Shown: positions 26,101-41,100 of the stretch, piece after piece
Numbering within the stretch: the first letter of the stretch is position 1
Layout of the letters: every line of letters starts with the position of its first letter
Assembly: GCA_964019695.1 (NCBI GenBank)
Contig: OZ026517.1
Coordinates: 51,329,672 to 51,393,671, forward strand
Source: Loripinus fragilis
Lineage: Eukaryota > Mollusca > Bivalvia > Lucinida > Lucinidae
Reading direction: 5' to 3'
DNA: 64,000 nucleotides
Program-made: the position numbers and the translations under genes
Notes under the pieces: generated by a model
Told to the model about the DNA's origin: nothing
Database searches by the model: none
The model's input: only the letters and a program-made list of their open reading frames with translations

Positions 26101-29100
26101 TTTATCAAATGTGCACAAAATAGAAGGTGCACATCTTCAATGTGTGAACAATCATTATGCAAAGTTTAAATATAAAGGAATGAAAACTATTTGAGTTACA
26201 GATTACACATACCTGACACTATGCATTTCGGAAGGAAAAAATGTCTAAGTTCAACACCCGTAATAAATGAGAAAATATTTATCAAATGTGCACAAAATGG
26301 AAGGTGCACATCTTCAATGTATGAACAATCATTATGCAAAGTTTGAATATAAATGAATGAAAACTGTTGGAGTTACAGATTACACAAACCTGACACCCCC
26401 TATGCGTTTCAGAAGGAAAAAATGTCTTAAGTTCAACACCCGTAAAAAATGAGAAAATATTTATCAAATGTGCACAAAATGGGAGGTGCACATCTTCAAT
26501 GTATGAACAATCATTAGGCAAAGTTTGAATATTAAGGAATGAAAACTGTTGGAGTTACAGATTACACAAAGTAGGCACCCCAAAAGTGTTGCGGACGGAC
26601 GAACGAACAAACGAACGAACATACGAACGGACAGACGGACGGACGGAGTGGACCCACTACTAGACCTGCTTTCGCTAAAGCGACGCAGGTAAAAATGTAT
26701 TCTATTCTATCATGCCTATTATCTTGAAATAATTTTCTTCCTAAAAATAACATCATATGATGGAGTATATTGAGAGGTATGTCTATAAGTGGAAAATAAT
26801 ACATCATGATACGCTTTTGGCATATCGTGACAGCCCTACTGGCTCCAGTCTGAAACGTTAAAATGTCAAAAATAAATCATCACATTTTATTCAAGTCCTT
26901 TTTGATGTGTTGTGTATTGTATGTGTTATGTTTGTACAGAGAAAACATTCTGTTATGTAGGTTTTCTAATTAAAAATGAATTCTATTCTATATTTATTAA
27001 AATAATTTTCTTCCTAAAAAAACATCATCTGATAGAGTATATTGAGAGATGTGTCTTTAATCAGAAAACAAAGTTGAGGAATAGTAGTTGAATTGATTTT
27101 TTTCCTAGTCTATCAATATTTCAGACTGCAGCCAGTCTATAATAGATAAGAGGTCAATTTTTTTTTCTATCTCTCTACCAAATGTTTTAGGAACTCATTT
27201 TCAGGAACTCCAAAAATCTATCCAAAGACAAGAAATCAGGCCCTCCTATAGGGTTTGGAGAATATCACATTAACATGTTTTCCAGCCAGTTCAGGTGTAT
27301 TATTCCATTTACTACTGTATTTAAAAAAATCAGTATAAACCTATTAATTCTAGATTTTCAGTAAGGAATGCTTATGGAAAGCTGGAACTTTCTTTTGATT
27401 TTGTTTTTCAATTTTACCTGATTATTTGGCACAGAAATTTTTGAAAGGATTTCTTGAGACCCAGTAGAGTCAGTGGGAGAGGCCGTCCCATCTTTGGTTA
27501 AAATATCACCGACAACTTCGTCTATCTCAGTCGCTTTATATACAGAACTGAAACAAGAAGTAATATGAGCTGTGACATGAGATTTCCAACAATGTGGTAT
27601 GTGCGACCAGCAAAGCCTCAGATCAGCCTGCGCATATGCGCAGTCTGATCAGAGACTTTGCTAGTCGCTTGAATATTCTATGAATATCAAGCTACTGACC
27701 GAACATAATTTGAAGTTTCTAAGCTTAAAAGGAGGCTGCACTGTCTCGTCCGAGTCTACACTTGTCAAAATGCCACATTGTTGGAAATCACATGTCACAG
27801 CTTATTTATATTTACAGTACAGTCCCTTTATAACATATCCTGTTATAACATGGATTTGTGGCTTCCAATTTTTTTTAACCATGGAATTTTACAAAGGAAT
27901 TATAGGAAAATGGTTTTGTTTGTTTGTTTGATTTGATTCTTTACGTCCCATCAACAATCTTTCAGTTATGTAGGGACGGGTCTTCCTGGGTTGAACCAGT
28001 ACTAAGCTAGGATTAATGTGTCTTGCTCAAGGACACAAGGCAGAGATGCTGGTGAGGCTTGAACCCGCGGCCCCTCGGTCTCGAGTCAAGCACTCTACCA
28101 CTGAGCCACTGCGCTCCCTATAGGAAAATGGTCATTTTACAATTCCTTTGTAAAGTCATCTCTTTACATGTATAACATAGTTCACTTTTAACACTTTCTA
28201 TTCCTATGGACCCCAAACATAGTGTAATAAAGGGACTGCACTGTATTTGGTACAAAGTATGTTGCTAAGGCAACTCATGCACATTCTATCCTCTCTTGAC
28301 TGATGGATTCTGTCATCCTGTTTGATACACTATAAATTGAATGTTCAATTATGCATTTGAAGGGGTCACAGGTTTTAATTATCCCAGGTGTGGTTTGGGA
28401 GACGAGTCAAGAATCTATTTTCAAGATGGCTGCTATTAGGCCTTGAGCTGGCTATTGACCCCCCTCCCCCCCCAGGGGGAATTTTGTACACTATGATTTT
28501 CTGAAACAACATTATATAAGACACAAAATAAAAGATGTTAGCCCTCTGAGAGTGGCAGCGTTAACGTGTAACAGCACGTTATATACGTTACCCCCCAAAA
28601 TAGCATTAAACGTCCCTGATAATGTCTCAAACATGAAATGCTCATACATATTTGCATGCTAACACAGGTTTATGAACTTCTTATAACACAGTTACATATT
28701 TTTAGTACCAATTTTATAAATGTCTTGAGTAATTACCGTTGTATACGTTACTTAGTGTTTCCTGCGTTATTTCCGAGTATCTGTATGGTATTTATTGACT
28801 ATAGGTGTATTACATATGTCACAGAATATAGTAAATCTATAAGGCTGCTATTTAAATGATTTAAAGTTCTTTATCATGGTCGCTTACACTGTTTTTCAGG
28901 TCCATGTTATGTATGTTACCTTCAAAATAGCACTAAACATTTAAGTTAATGTCTCTAACATGCCCTGTTTATACTTACTTGCTTGCTTGCACAGGTTTAT
29001 GTACTTCTTTTAACAAGGTTTACCTATTTTAAGTATTCATTTAATAAATGCCTTGAGCTTTAACTGTTATGTGCGTTACCAAATAATACATAAGTTATTC

Positions 29101-32100
29101 TGAGTATCTGTATAGAAGTTGTTGACTATACATGTATAAAGTCTGTCAAAGAATTTAGAAAATTTATAAGGCTGAAATAAATTGAAGTTCCTTATTAATT
29201 TATGGTCACTTAAACTGATAATATAATGTGATCTATCAACCTTCGCTGTTTGCTCACATTAACAGTATTGGTATCATGCATTCAAATCGGAAGTTCTGAA
29301 AGACAGTCACTGTGAAACAGCTCAGTTCTGGGCAAGGTATATGGGTATGATTCAGATGGTGTTGACACTGATAAGGGCTACAAAGAAAACAACTTAGAAT
29401 TGCATGTCATCTCTATCTGTATGCCTTGTTCCCAATGTTCATTGCAAATGATCACAACAACTACGCACAATATGTACCTGTGTAACTGATTACACTCATA
29501 AATTTGATACACATCGCAGATGCAAAGAACTTCTTGAACAAAATAGGTTTAGTGTCTCACAACCATTGGTTCTTTGCATGAGAAATGCTTTTGACATAAC
29601 TACCAGGCAAACAATAAAGAGGTATTATTCAGCAACTAAAACTAGGCTTCGTACTACAGATGGAATGGTGTATTACTCATCACATCAGAGCTCAATATAT
29701 TGAACCAACTCTTCAATGCACTGAAATGAAATATTCAATCTGTTCAGATGCAAAGTAGAATGAGTACTAGAGGCAGTTTCAGGCTTCACCCATCCTTTTA
29801 GTTCTAGTTTTGAAGACATTGAACTGTACTTTTGTCTTTTGATGTACCTGCTAAGCCTGGCATAGCTAAGGATCTTATTGAGGCTGATGACATTGGCAGG
29901 AAGGCTGTTGCAGACTTCATTGACTCACTTTTACTTTAAAAAATCTGTCTTTCACATCCCCCATATAATGCTACAAGCTAATAAAGTTTTGATGCTTGCG
30001 AGGTCAAGCAAGAAGAAATTGCCCAATTTACAAAACGTAAACAGCCAGATGAGAGCTTAAAGGAGCGACTTTGGTAAGCATGCCCTTCTTCCTATTGGAC
30101 ATAATGTTGACCTTGGTTTGACACTGCCGTTCCATCTGGGACCTGAACCATGGTCACTGTCAACTCCTGATAGAATTTTCACCAAAACTGACAAGTCCAA
30201 ACTTCAGCATGCCTTGCAATCACACATTGAACCAACATTAGATTGGCCATGTAGTGCTGCACATAACGTTGATGTTAATGCCGTAACTACAGAGCATTAT
30301 AATAGCTTTTCCTGTCACCTTCCTGGATCTGATGGCACCAGTATTCAACCAGGCACTAAAGGCAGGGCATGTTGGTTTTGTCACTACAAATGTACAATGT
30401 ATAAGCAGCAGTCTATAAAGTCGTACAAACATTCTCGCAGAAGATAACCTGGGTGTTTTGTTCAACAATGGTGTATGCAACAAAAGGTGCAGCTTCTGAA
30501 TGTCAACAGCATTGGCCAGAATATGGGGGAAGAGATCTACAGTAATACACTGTTTAACAGATTGTGAAACTACCAATGTGCCGATTTGTTAGTACCACGG
30601 AAAGGTTATTCCTATCAAACTGATAGAGAACCCCTCCCCCACTAGGTCATCAACATTCTAAGAAGGGTAGGAAAACAAATAAAGAATTGCTCAATGCACT
30701 CATCAGTGATATGAAGCCCTAACATGTGCTATTTATGTAATTGTGAATAAGCTGCAGTACGAAATGTTTCTGAAAAAAGTACCAAAGCCATACACATATA
30801 CTGACTATTTCAAATGGCATGAACATGAGCTTACCTCCACCCTGCTTTTCTAGCCTTTAGATGTACGTACAAAGATTGAACTATCAAGTCTTCCCCATGA
30901 AAACAAGTGAGGCTTTCCAGATATGGACAAAATGTGTGGAAAATAAATGGGAAGGCAATCGAGTACCTCTGGATGAAAGAAAACTTGATTGTACCCTAAC
31001 AAAAGAGCCACAGAATTATAATTCACATTTTGTGTGATATTGGGTTACATGTTCAAAACTCAACAACTTAAACCATATAAAAGACAGAAACATAATATTT
31101 GCAGTTTGCGAAAGGTACTTAAACATTCTTTAATACAAAATGAGTTAGTAAGCACATTCACATGAAAAAAGTCAAACTATGTTAGTTTCATAAATCATTT
31201 ATATAGGAATAATGAAAAAAAGTAACATACGTAACACTTTGGGGTGCATATTTGTTTTCAAAGGTCCATATCTGTGATGCAAAAATAGCTTACATGGATG
31301 ATATAGCAAATTTGGAAATCTTACCTTATGGTTTGCACTTTTCAGAAGTCATGCCATTTACTAAAATTATCAAAGATGTTGATGGGTAATATATATAATT
31401 GGCTGTTACAGGGTAATGGTGCCATGACCAGAGTGCTAGCATATTGAAAAATCCTTGCAAGATAAATCTGATAGAGGAGTAACAAGTTGTATAGGAAAGT
31501 TCTTTATAATATATGAAGATTTGCTCTAGACCTTCTACCTGATGGGTTTTCTTTGATTTTTTAAGTTGCTACTTGCACATTGCACTGAATGTTACAAACT
31601 TTCCATGAGTATTAAGTCAACTGTATTTGATGACTCTATAAAAGAAAAGAGGGTAGTTTATGCTTTGAGTTACTTCCTCAGCAAATGAGCCTGAGTAAAA
31701 AGAAGTACATGGACCTGTGCCAGCATGAAAAAAGTACAAGCAGGTCGTGTTGGAGACCATATCTTGAATGTTTAATGGTATTCCGAGAGTAACGTATGTA
31801 ACCTGGGCTGTGAAATAGTGTAAGACACCATAATAAGGAACTTTAATTCATTTGAATAGCAGCCTTATAGATTTACTATATTCACTGACAGATGTAGTAC
31901 ATGTATAGTCAATAACTGCCATACTGATACTTGGAAATAACATATGAAACACTAAGTAACATATACAACGGCCAAAACTCAAGACATTTATAAAATAAAT
32001 GATAAAATTATGTAACTGTGCTATAAGAAGTTCTTAAACCTGTGCCAGACTTTTAAAAAAGTGTGAATATGTCTTGTTGGAGACATTATCAGGAAAATTT

Positions 32101-35100
32101 AATGTTATTTTGCGGGTAACGTACATAACATAATGTTACCCGCTAACGCTGCCACTCTCAGAGAGCTAACATATTTCATTTTGTGGTTCATATAATGTAG
32201 TATCTGAAAATCATAGTGTACGAAATTCCCCCTGGGGGGAAGTGGGGTCTATAGCCATCGTGAGGCCTGGAGAATTTCATATTACATTTTTCTGTGATAT
32301 GGGGGGTACAATGTTCATCATCTAATAAGTCAAAAAGTATATAAGATAGAAACATAATGCTTGCAGTTTTGAAAAGGTAAATAAAAAATCTTGAATGCTA
32401 TACCAAATTATTGAACATAAACTGGATTTCAATAAAATTTAAGACAAACTATATAAGATGCATTTATCATTTAAAAGGGGGTTAAATGAAAAAATGTAAC
32501 ATACACTACATCTGAGGTGACTGTATTTGTTTTCAAATGTCATTATCTGTGGCCCAGTTATAGCTTAGTTAGAAAATATAACCAATTTGGAAATCTTACC
32601 TTATCTTTTGCACTTTTCTGAAGTCTTAAAAAGAATTTCAATTATCAAATATTTTGTAGGGTAACGTATGTAACAGGCTGTTACAGCTTAACGCTGCCAT
32701 TGTCAGAGGGCTAACATGTTGCAAAATCCTTGCAAGACATTGGGCTTTAAGAAAAATATGGTCTACAAAATTCCCCCTGGGGGGGGGAGATAAACCATAT
32801 CCAGCCAGTGGCCTATATATTGGATGTCCTGATATCATGATTTGAGCAATCTGAGCATATCTAACAAGTATTCTATTCACACAAAAATTCCAGCTCTATC
32901 TCACACATGGTTTAGGAGACATCATGGTCAGTCAATGGGATACTGATACAGTTCACATGGGTGAAAGTTCAAAATTTCAAAAATCCTGAACTTTCGAAAC
33001 TCAAAACACAAAACTTGCTGTATGCCTACAAAGTATAAAAAATTTAAAGTTTAAATGGTCAATGCCCTAAGATGAACTGAAAATAAATCTGAGATTAGAG
33101 AAGCTTTTAAAATCTGCTTATTTCAGCATTTTGACCTTTCAGCATTTTAACCAAAATTCTGAATTCAAACTTCCATCCATGATTTCATACTAAGTATAAT
33201 CACTCTTCCATTAAAGATTGAAATGTCGGTTTTTAACTTGCACTAGACATGAAAAACATTAGGGTGAATCTGATACAGCAAGTGTGAATCCAATATAGCA
33301 CCCCCTATTTCATTGCCATACTATAAAAATCCAGATACTTTGGTTTTTACTTTATTAAACCTTAAATTGCATCCAAAAATTGCAGATGATTACATTTTTC
33401 TGATTTTGGTGCTTCATTAGTTAACTTCATAAAATTTATTTGCTAGAATTGTATGCTACATGAAACGTCAAACCTTAATTTCCCTGAACTCTGTGCCAAA
33501 ATCAAATAACTCATGCAAGAAAAGCATGAGCAAACAATATAGTTCTAGTTCCGATCAACAACCTTTTGCTAAACTGGAATGATCCAGATGATCTGGATAC
33601 ATCTATTCAAGTTATCAGTAAATATTTTGCTGAAAAAAAGAAAACAAATGGTCCCAGTTCAAACTGCTCCTCTAGAAGCAGTCTGATTAGACTGGTTCTC
33701 TCCCCTACACTAGCTATTGTAGGGACAGGTCATCGATAAATCAAACGGGCAGAAATCTGCCCGTTTCACGGAACGTCATGGAGCTAGCCGACAACTTGGA
33801 ACAGGTTTAAAATTTCCATACAGGCTACAGAAAAAAGCTTATGGGTTTTTCTTTTAAATATCGCTTTATCATTTTCCTTTCTATGACGTTTATCGAGTTT
33901 GTAACGCTGCGTTTAAACTTGTTATTGTGTTGGCATGGTTTTCGTGACGTCAACGTCACCGTTAACGTCGGGATTCGTTGGCGGAGGCAGTCATGTTTCT
34001 GTGGTTGTCTTGTCAACGTAACGATTTGTAATACAACTTATGATTGGCCGACCAATCATAGCTCACGTAACATTATACATGACCAGTTGTTAATTTGAAC
34101 AACTCGGAACCAGTTTACAGTCTGATCTGGGACTATTTTGTTTGCACATGCTTTTCCTGCCCGAGTAATTCGGCTCCAACACTAAATTTATTATGGACAA
34201 GGTTAGCTTTTAAAAAAAGCTTAGAACCATCGCATGGCGTTTTACAGTTATTAAAGAAGAACTTTTATAGTGTTTTATAATTGCATTTGCTGAAGCCACT
34301 CTTTTCAGTGTTTCATTGGCTTCAAGCTCTCAGTATTTTTTTTGTTTTAGTTAACGATTTGTACATAGGTGATCCATTGAAAGCAAATAAAAGACAGGAA
34401 ATATGCATATTCCAGTAAGACTCTGCTCATGAACACACTGAATAATTGTAGAGTTAACCCCCTCCCCAACAGTATGTATTAGGTCATTCAACCCTATTCC
34501 TCAATCCAAGTCAATGCACATAATGCCTAGGGGGCATATTGAAACAGACCCATCTACATCTAGATATTTCGTCACATTTAGTCTAGAATATCTGAAGGGC
34601 CCATGTTTGAACGGGATTCTCGCTCAGTGGTAAGGTCTCTAATAGGCCTTTTCACTTTTAGAAGCAATCCAGTACCCAAAGTATATCAACATCGCTCAGG
34701 CAATGATGGAATTTTGGAAGTAACTTGGTCGACGGGGAGTCTGAGAAAGAACTGTAAAAGACATTGCTGTTGGGGAGTTAATGCCTGATCGATTTCCGCA
34801 ACTTGCTAATGGAACAGGCCCGAATTGAACACGCGCCCATGGAAGTTTACTAATGTATATCACCAGCGCTGACGAACTGGTGAATAAACTTACTATTGGA
34901 GCAGTCTGATCAGGGACTATTTGTTTGCTTGTTGTGATTATTTTGTTTGCACCTGCACTTCCTGTCTAAGTAATTCAGCTCTGCCACTCAAAGAACTATG
35001 GGTAAACTTACTGAGCAGCTACAGCTGGAAGACCTGTTTTATGGCTGTATTTGAATAACCCATCCCCTTTAGGCGATACCAGAGATCCCTTCTGGGATCC

Positions 35101-38100
35101 CTTCCCATAGAGGTTTGGCATAACAAGGGGTTTCCGAGCACAGACTAGAGCATGGAACGATGATACAGTGAAAATGCCCAGTCTACTCAAGGTGGTTTTC
35201 GATCCCTTCGATACGTTTGATAGGAGCACCTGAAAAGAAAAATTAAAAATGAATTTTTAGAGAAATAGATTTTTGTTTGTTTGAGTTGATGCTTTACGTC
35301 CTAATTAAAAGCTTTTTAGCCATGTCTGGAAAATTTACTGGGTTGAACTGATTCTAAGCAGTGTAGATAAAGTGTTTTGCTCAAGAAGACAACACCATAT
35401 CTTGTGGGGGATTTGAATCAGCAATTAACTTCTTGGTCTCAAGCTTGATACTCTACTAAATGAGTGTGTTTCTGTGGTAGGGTGCTACAGTGCTAGCATA
35501 AGTGGAAGTCTAGGAGCCAGAGACTCCCAAAAATTAATTCTTTGTCTTCCAAAACTTGATGCCAGGAAGTCAATGACTCAAAATCTTGAATTCAGGATAA
35601 ATCCTGAAATTTTTCACCCATGCTCTTAGGAGCATGTTATTAGGTTGAATACAGTATAACAGATTTCTGGAGGAAAAGGCATATGATCCAGGGTTAGGGT
35701 TCACAGTAAATATTCTAAAATATCAACACTTTTCTCTTTCTGTACTCAAATAAAGTGTTGGTTATCACAGCTGGAAATCACAATATGCTTATCAGAATAG
35801 CAAACAGGGAAGACCCTGATCAGACTGCTTCTTCAGAAGCAGTCAGATCTGGGTCTGCTCTGTTTGTCTAGGCCACTAGTATTCCAAATTTTAGAAAATC
35901 TTTCATACTCACTTTAGGATTTGGCAGCTCCGAGCCCTGCAGTGAGGAAGAGTAACATCGAAGTCGGTACTGTTCTATATATAGTTTCTCTAGATTTTCT
36001 TCCCACTGCCGAATCTGTTTGATGATGGCATGACGGCTACGAGGGTCCGTCACAACCGTCAACTGTAGCTCAGCCATTTTTCTCATCTTCACATCCTGTT
36101 AATAATAGAAAAGGAGGCATAGAAAAGGAGGCGGAAATTTTAAAGTATAAAATTAGCAGTGTCAAAAACTGTCACAAACCCCTCTGGCAGCACAATTGTT
36201 TCACCGCAAGAAGGCAAAATTCTTGTCTTTTTAAAAAAAATATTATACGAGACAGCACACAAGATTTTAGTACTTATTGCATATGAGCAAAAGTCTCCAT
36301 TAACCTTTTGTCTACTAATATTGTCTGCTGATAACTTTTGCAACTTTCATAACTCTTGCAAACAGCTTAAAACCAGATCAGGCCCAACATGGGTCCAAAC
36401 TGTTTGACACTCTGATGGTATTCCTGATGGAATGTTTTGAAAAAGTTGATTTTGAAAAAAATCAGCAGACAACAAAAACACACTAAAAATTACCCAGTAG
36501 GCAAAGTTAAATGCCCATGCCGATGTATCCAGCTGGGCTATAGGTCTAATTTTTGGTCTTAGCCTTTCTCTACTTCTATAATTTGTGTACATGCGAGAAG
36601 AGAAGGCTCTGTCAATGGTATTTATAATTACAATACATGTATCTGAAGTAGTTAAAATAGTGACCACTTTTGAAGCTTTTGTCCACTTTAAGTTTTCCCC
36701 AAATTTAGGGATCCCTGGCACCAAACTAAAAACATAGAAACTCTGAAATTCTGCCAATCATAAAATATGTACTTACTATGTCAATGTTAGTTTCCAATTT
36801 GTGCAGTTCTGATCGCAGCAGACGGACAGTATTATCTTTTCCATGTTGCCTTGCAAATGACGCTGCACATGCTGAATGTATTGCACGAACCCATGAATCA
36901 AGTTCTGTTTGACTAGAAGCCTAGAATAGAAACAAAAAATTGAAATTCAGATGTTTTGCTTGCACTGGATGATGAAAAACATTAGGGTTTTTAATGTCTC
37001 AGAAGCCCTTCTCCGAGACTTTGAAATAGAAAATGTTTTTCATCATCCAGTACACACCACAGGAGCTTGAAGTTCTGTCTTTATATCACCTTTATAGCCT
37101 CAAAACCAAAATCTCACAATGTCATTATGTAGTAATGACCAGGAGTGAAACTAAATTTCAGGCACCTTTGAATCGCCGTTACCAGGAAGTTTTTGGCGAA
37201 AAATGAACATCTAACCATAAAAACTATGTCAACATGGCATGCGAGGCATGGATAACTTTTTCTGACATATCACCGAGTTAAAATAATGAGCGTTTGAAAA
37301 TAAGCAAAAAGTTACGGTAGCCATTCCGGCTCCAGTATCCGGTTGTGACGCAGCGAAAACGAGCCATTGTCACACTTGGAGAAATTAAATGTAGAAAAAC
37401 TAAAAAATGATTTACCGTTGGCCAAAAAATAAGACGACCAGTTAAAAGTCTTCAAAACATTAAATGAACTCAATCTGGACCCATATCCATACCTTTGCTT
37501 GTCAGGAAAAAATCTTTTTATCGTAAAGAAATTCAAAGTTGTTTTCAAAAATATCCGCGGTGTGACGTTATGTTTACATACGCACCGATTGATTGTAAAT
37601 CAATTTCAAGCTATGAGGCGACCAACGGGGTTTACCATGGATAATTCTTACGTCGCCCTGGATGTCGATGTGTGGTGCCCCGATGTCGTGCCTGTGTCGG
37701 TGTGTGTGGGGGTGCTATTGTTTGGGGGGGGGGGGGGGGGCTTTTTGCGTAAGTCGAGACGCATTTGAGCTTCAATAAGCATGGGTGGCTCGAATTTGAA
37801 ATCGTAGTGTTACATGTACGAAATAATTATGGGTGGTGAGTTCGATCCCGGGCCAGCCCCATACTTTCGTGGAGATTGATAATGGACCAATTTTACAGTC
37901 ATTCTCCTTCCTTCCGCTGATTCATTCAATAAGAGCTGTTGTCATATGCGCACAAAGTACTTACTGCTTTTTCAAACTTGCCTAGTGCTTTTATTATATT
38001 TCTCATGAATAGACTCTATAAAATCCGAGTCTGCAGTTTCTTATATCGTAGGTTCACTCTATTTCTGAAGGACCCGTTTTTCAATATTATCTATTTTCCC

Positions 38101-41100
38101 CTGTAAATTCGAGATAACTTGTTATCAACTCTTGATTAGGACTCGATCGTCGCGACAAAGCATGACTTTTAAAAACTACTGACTTATCCAAAGAGCAATT
38201 ATCAAATGCATGGATCAGAGGCCATGCGGATGCGTAGTCTGGTCTGCATTTTTGTTGTTTAAGTGCAACAAAATCAGTGATTCCAGATAAATTTGCTATA
38301 TTCTGTGCGAAGTGGTTTAATAAGGTTGTTGTTTATGTTATTTAGATTCAAAACTCATGCAAGACCATTCCCAGCCAGCATATAGTGTTGGGCCAACATC
38401 GTACCGCCAGTGAGCCGATGGTGGCCCGCTTTTAGATTTTTACTGGGCACATACCTGAGGTGCACGTTCGCTCGCTCTCCAGCTGCGAAAATGCGCAGTC
38501 TGTTCGCAGGTAGCCGACTTGATTGGTGCAAACGCGCAGGGAGAAAGCAAACTGGTTTGTTGTCTTAGATTCTCGGAGATCTTATAATTTTCCATTCTTT
38601 GCAAAACATAAAGAACCTCATAAATGATAGCACGGGATACGCTTGGTTAATGCTGGTACTTTTTTCTGCCGACGTTAGAAGGAGACTATTAAAATAGGTC
38701 TGTCTGTCTGTGCGTCCGTCCGTAGAAGATATGGGTGGGAACTTTGTGGGCGCAACTTTTCGACCCCTTTTCTTTACCTTTCAGATGCTGAAGATGCGCA
38801 TATGGCGTGGATATATCGTCAGTTGCTCTTTATTTTTATTTTTTCTCACTTAAGAATTTTTGGCCATTGGGTACTCTGTGAGCAGAACTCCTCACACCGT
38901 ATACCGATCTTTTTGAAACTTTGTAAGTATTTTGTTTATGGTCTGGACATGTAAATATGCACGTGGCTTGGACACTATCATCACATCTTTAATTACACTA
39001 GACTTTTAGCATGTGTTCGCGCCGATGCTAACGCCGACAACCGGAGTAATACAATACCTCCCTGTTAAAAAAAAAGAAAGTGAGTATGATCAGGAAATAC
39101 CACAATCACAAACTGTAGACAAACCCGTTGCATCGTGAGGAAGAGCGACACAACAATCACGAGACACCAGGAAAGCAACCAGCTCTCTCTTCCCCATCAA
39201 GACGATTGCAAAACTAGAATGGACATAAAGTAACGCATAGCAAAACATAGAACAATTACAGAATCCCACAATGGGAGTAACAATCAGCATTGAATCAACA
39301 ACAACAGAACCACCGCCTTAGAACGGACAGTAGCCAAAGCCATATTTTGCCCGCAGATCCGCACCGACCCTGGGAATGGGGTCAGCAGCCAGGTCAGAAT
39401 TCAGCTTTTTTCAAAAAATGGTCATGTTGCATATCAAATTAAAGGGAATCACGAATGCATCAACTTGGTAGCAAATATTATGTCAGCAGACCGCTCCCCC
39501 TGACCCTAGATGTCGAAAGGTCAGAACAATGGCATTTTGCATATCCAATTAAAGGGAATCACGAATTCGGCAGCATGGTCGCAAATATTGTGCCTGCAGT
39601 CCATCCACCCCCTTGACCCAGGGGTTGGGGTCCAAAGGTCAAAATTCGACTTTTTCAGATCATGGTCATGTTGCATGTCAAATTAAAGGAAATCACGAAA
39701 TGCAGCAACATAGTAGCAAATATTTTGCCCGCAGACCCCTCCCCCCTCACCCCGCCATGACCCTAGGGGATGTGGTCAAAAGGTTAAAGTTCAACTTTTT
39801 CAGAACATGGCTATGTTGCATATCAAATTTAAGGGAATCACGAACTACACTAATAAAGTAGCAAATATTTTGCCCGCAGACCCCCCCCCACGAGCCAAGG
39901 CAAATTTCAACTTTTTCAGAACATGGCCAAATGTTACATCATGCACATAACGAAATGTTTTTTGCGCATAACGAAATACATTTTGCACATAACGAATTAA
40001 ATTTGTACATAACACAATAACCCTTGTACATGACGAATAGAATGTACACATTATGAGGCAATCGAGGCGTTCCATATGGGAACCTATTTAAGCAAATGCT
40101 TTAATGCAATCAGAAGACCAGACAGGTTGTGGACGGGATATGTGCCGTGATCTTCAAAAGTATGTATAAGAATAAAAGAGAGAATGTTTGGGTGCCGGGG
40201 TGGGTGTGGAGTAGATTATGGCGTGTCGTTCCCGGGTTTTAGGGACTAAAACAATACAGAAGAGTACATTCTTCAAGACGGGTGTCTCTTTGGGTAGACT
40301 ACACTGGAAGATTAACCTGATAAGTAACCGATGGAGGAGAACTGGGCAACAACGGGTACTACATGTATAACTAAGATTCCAACCCGGGTCCTCGCCACTC
40401 TCCAAAACCCAATTCCACCCATCCACAACACACCCACTCGGCAGCCGATGTCACCTGTCAATGTTTTCTCCGAGAAGGGGAACGGCAAAATACCCATGGG
40501 GATTTAGACAATTAAAAAACCCCAAACATACTGAGGTTTAATTCCCCTCCCTTGGGTAAATGCATGTAGATCTATGTGGTGTCTAAATCCCTTGGACGGG
40601 TCGTCAAATTGGTTATAATTTGATAAAGAAATTCCCAGATGAAGTAGACCTATCGTAATTCCCCACCCCAGGGATGAGGTGCTCTAATTCCGTGGTTTAG
40701 GAATTTGTTTGCAGTCAAACTCTCCATGAATCAAGGGGAAGCAGCTTATTCTTGGAAAATACGTCTAGTTCAGAGCCCTCCAAACTGCATTGTTGCTATG
40801 AAAACGTGAAGGTAGGAATCTTGCACTTTTTCTGTTTAAGGCTTTGTTTATATTTCCTTGAGATAGTTCCTGTTCTGGGTTTTAGCTGGGAAACAAAACC
40901 AAATCCTTTCAGCAAGCGTAGCAGGGAGGGTAGCCCTTCATAAATTCAACCGTTATTTCATTTGTGTGGGAAAACATACTCCGAAATACCTAGTAAACTA
41001 CGACGAACTTCCAGAGACCGGTTGCTGGCGGTTAGGAAGATTAATAACAATTTTTGTAGCTATATCAATCGTTTTGATTGTAAGGCAAGAGGACCCGGAT

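Noticed and set aside
25514..26521. Minus-strand frames with repeated histidine/cysteine phrases
   Set aside because: They are translations of H3 tandem units.
30118..30447. 109-codon frame as a host gene
   Set aside because: It lies inside a large inverted-repeat element and has no recognised domain. It is treated as a possible transposase relic only.
33841..34098. 85-codon frame with hydrophobic start
   Set aside because: It looks like a secreted peptide at first sight, but has no splice signals, no homology that I recognise, and lies in an intron on the opposite strand.
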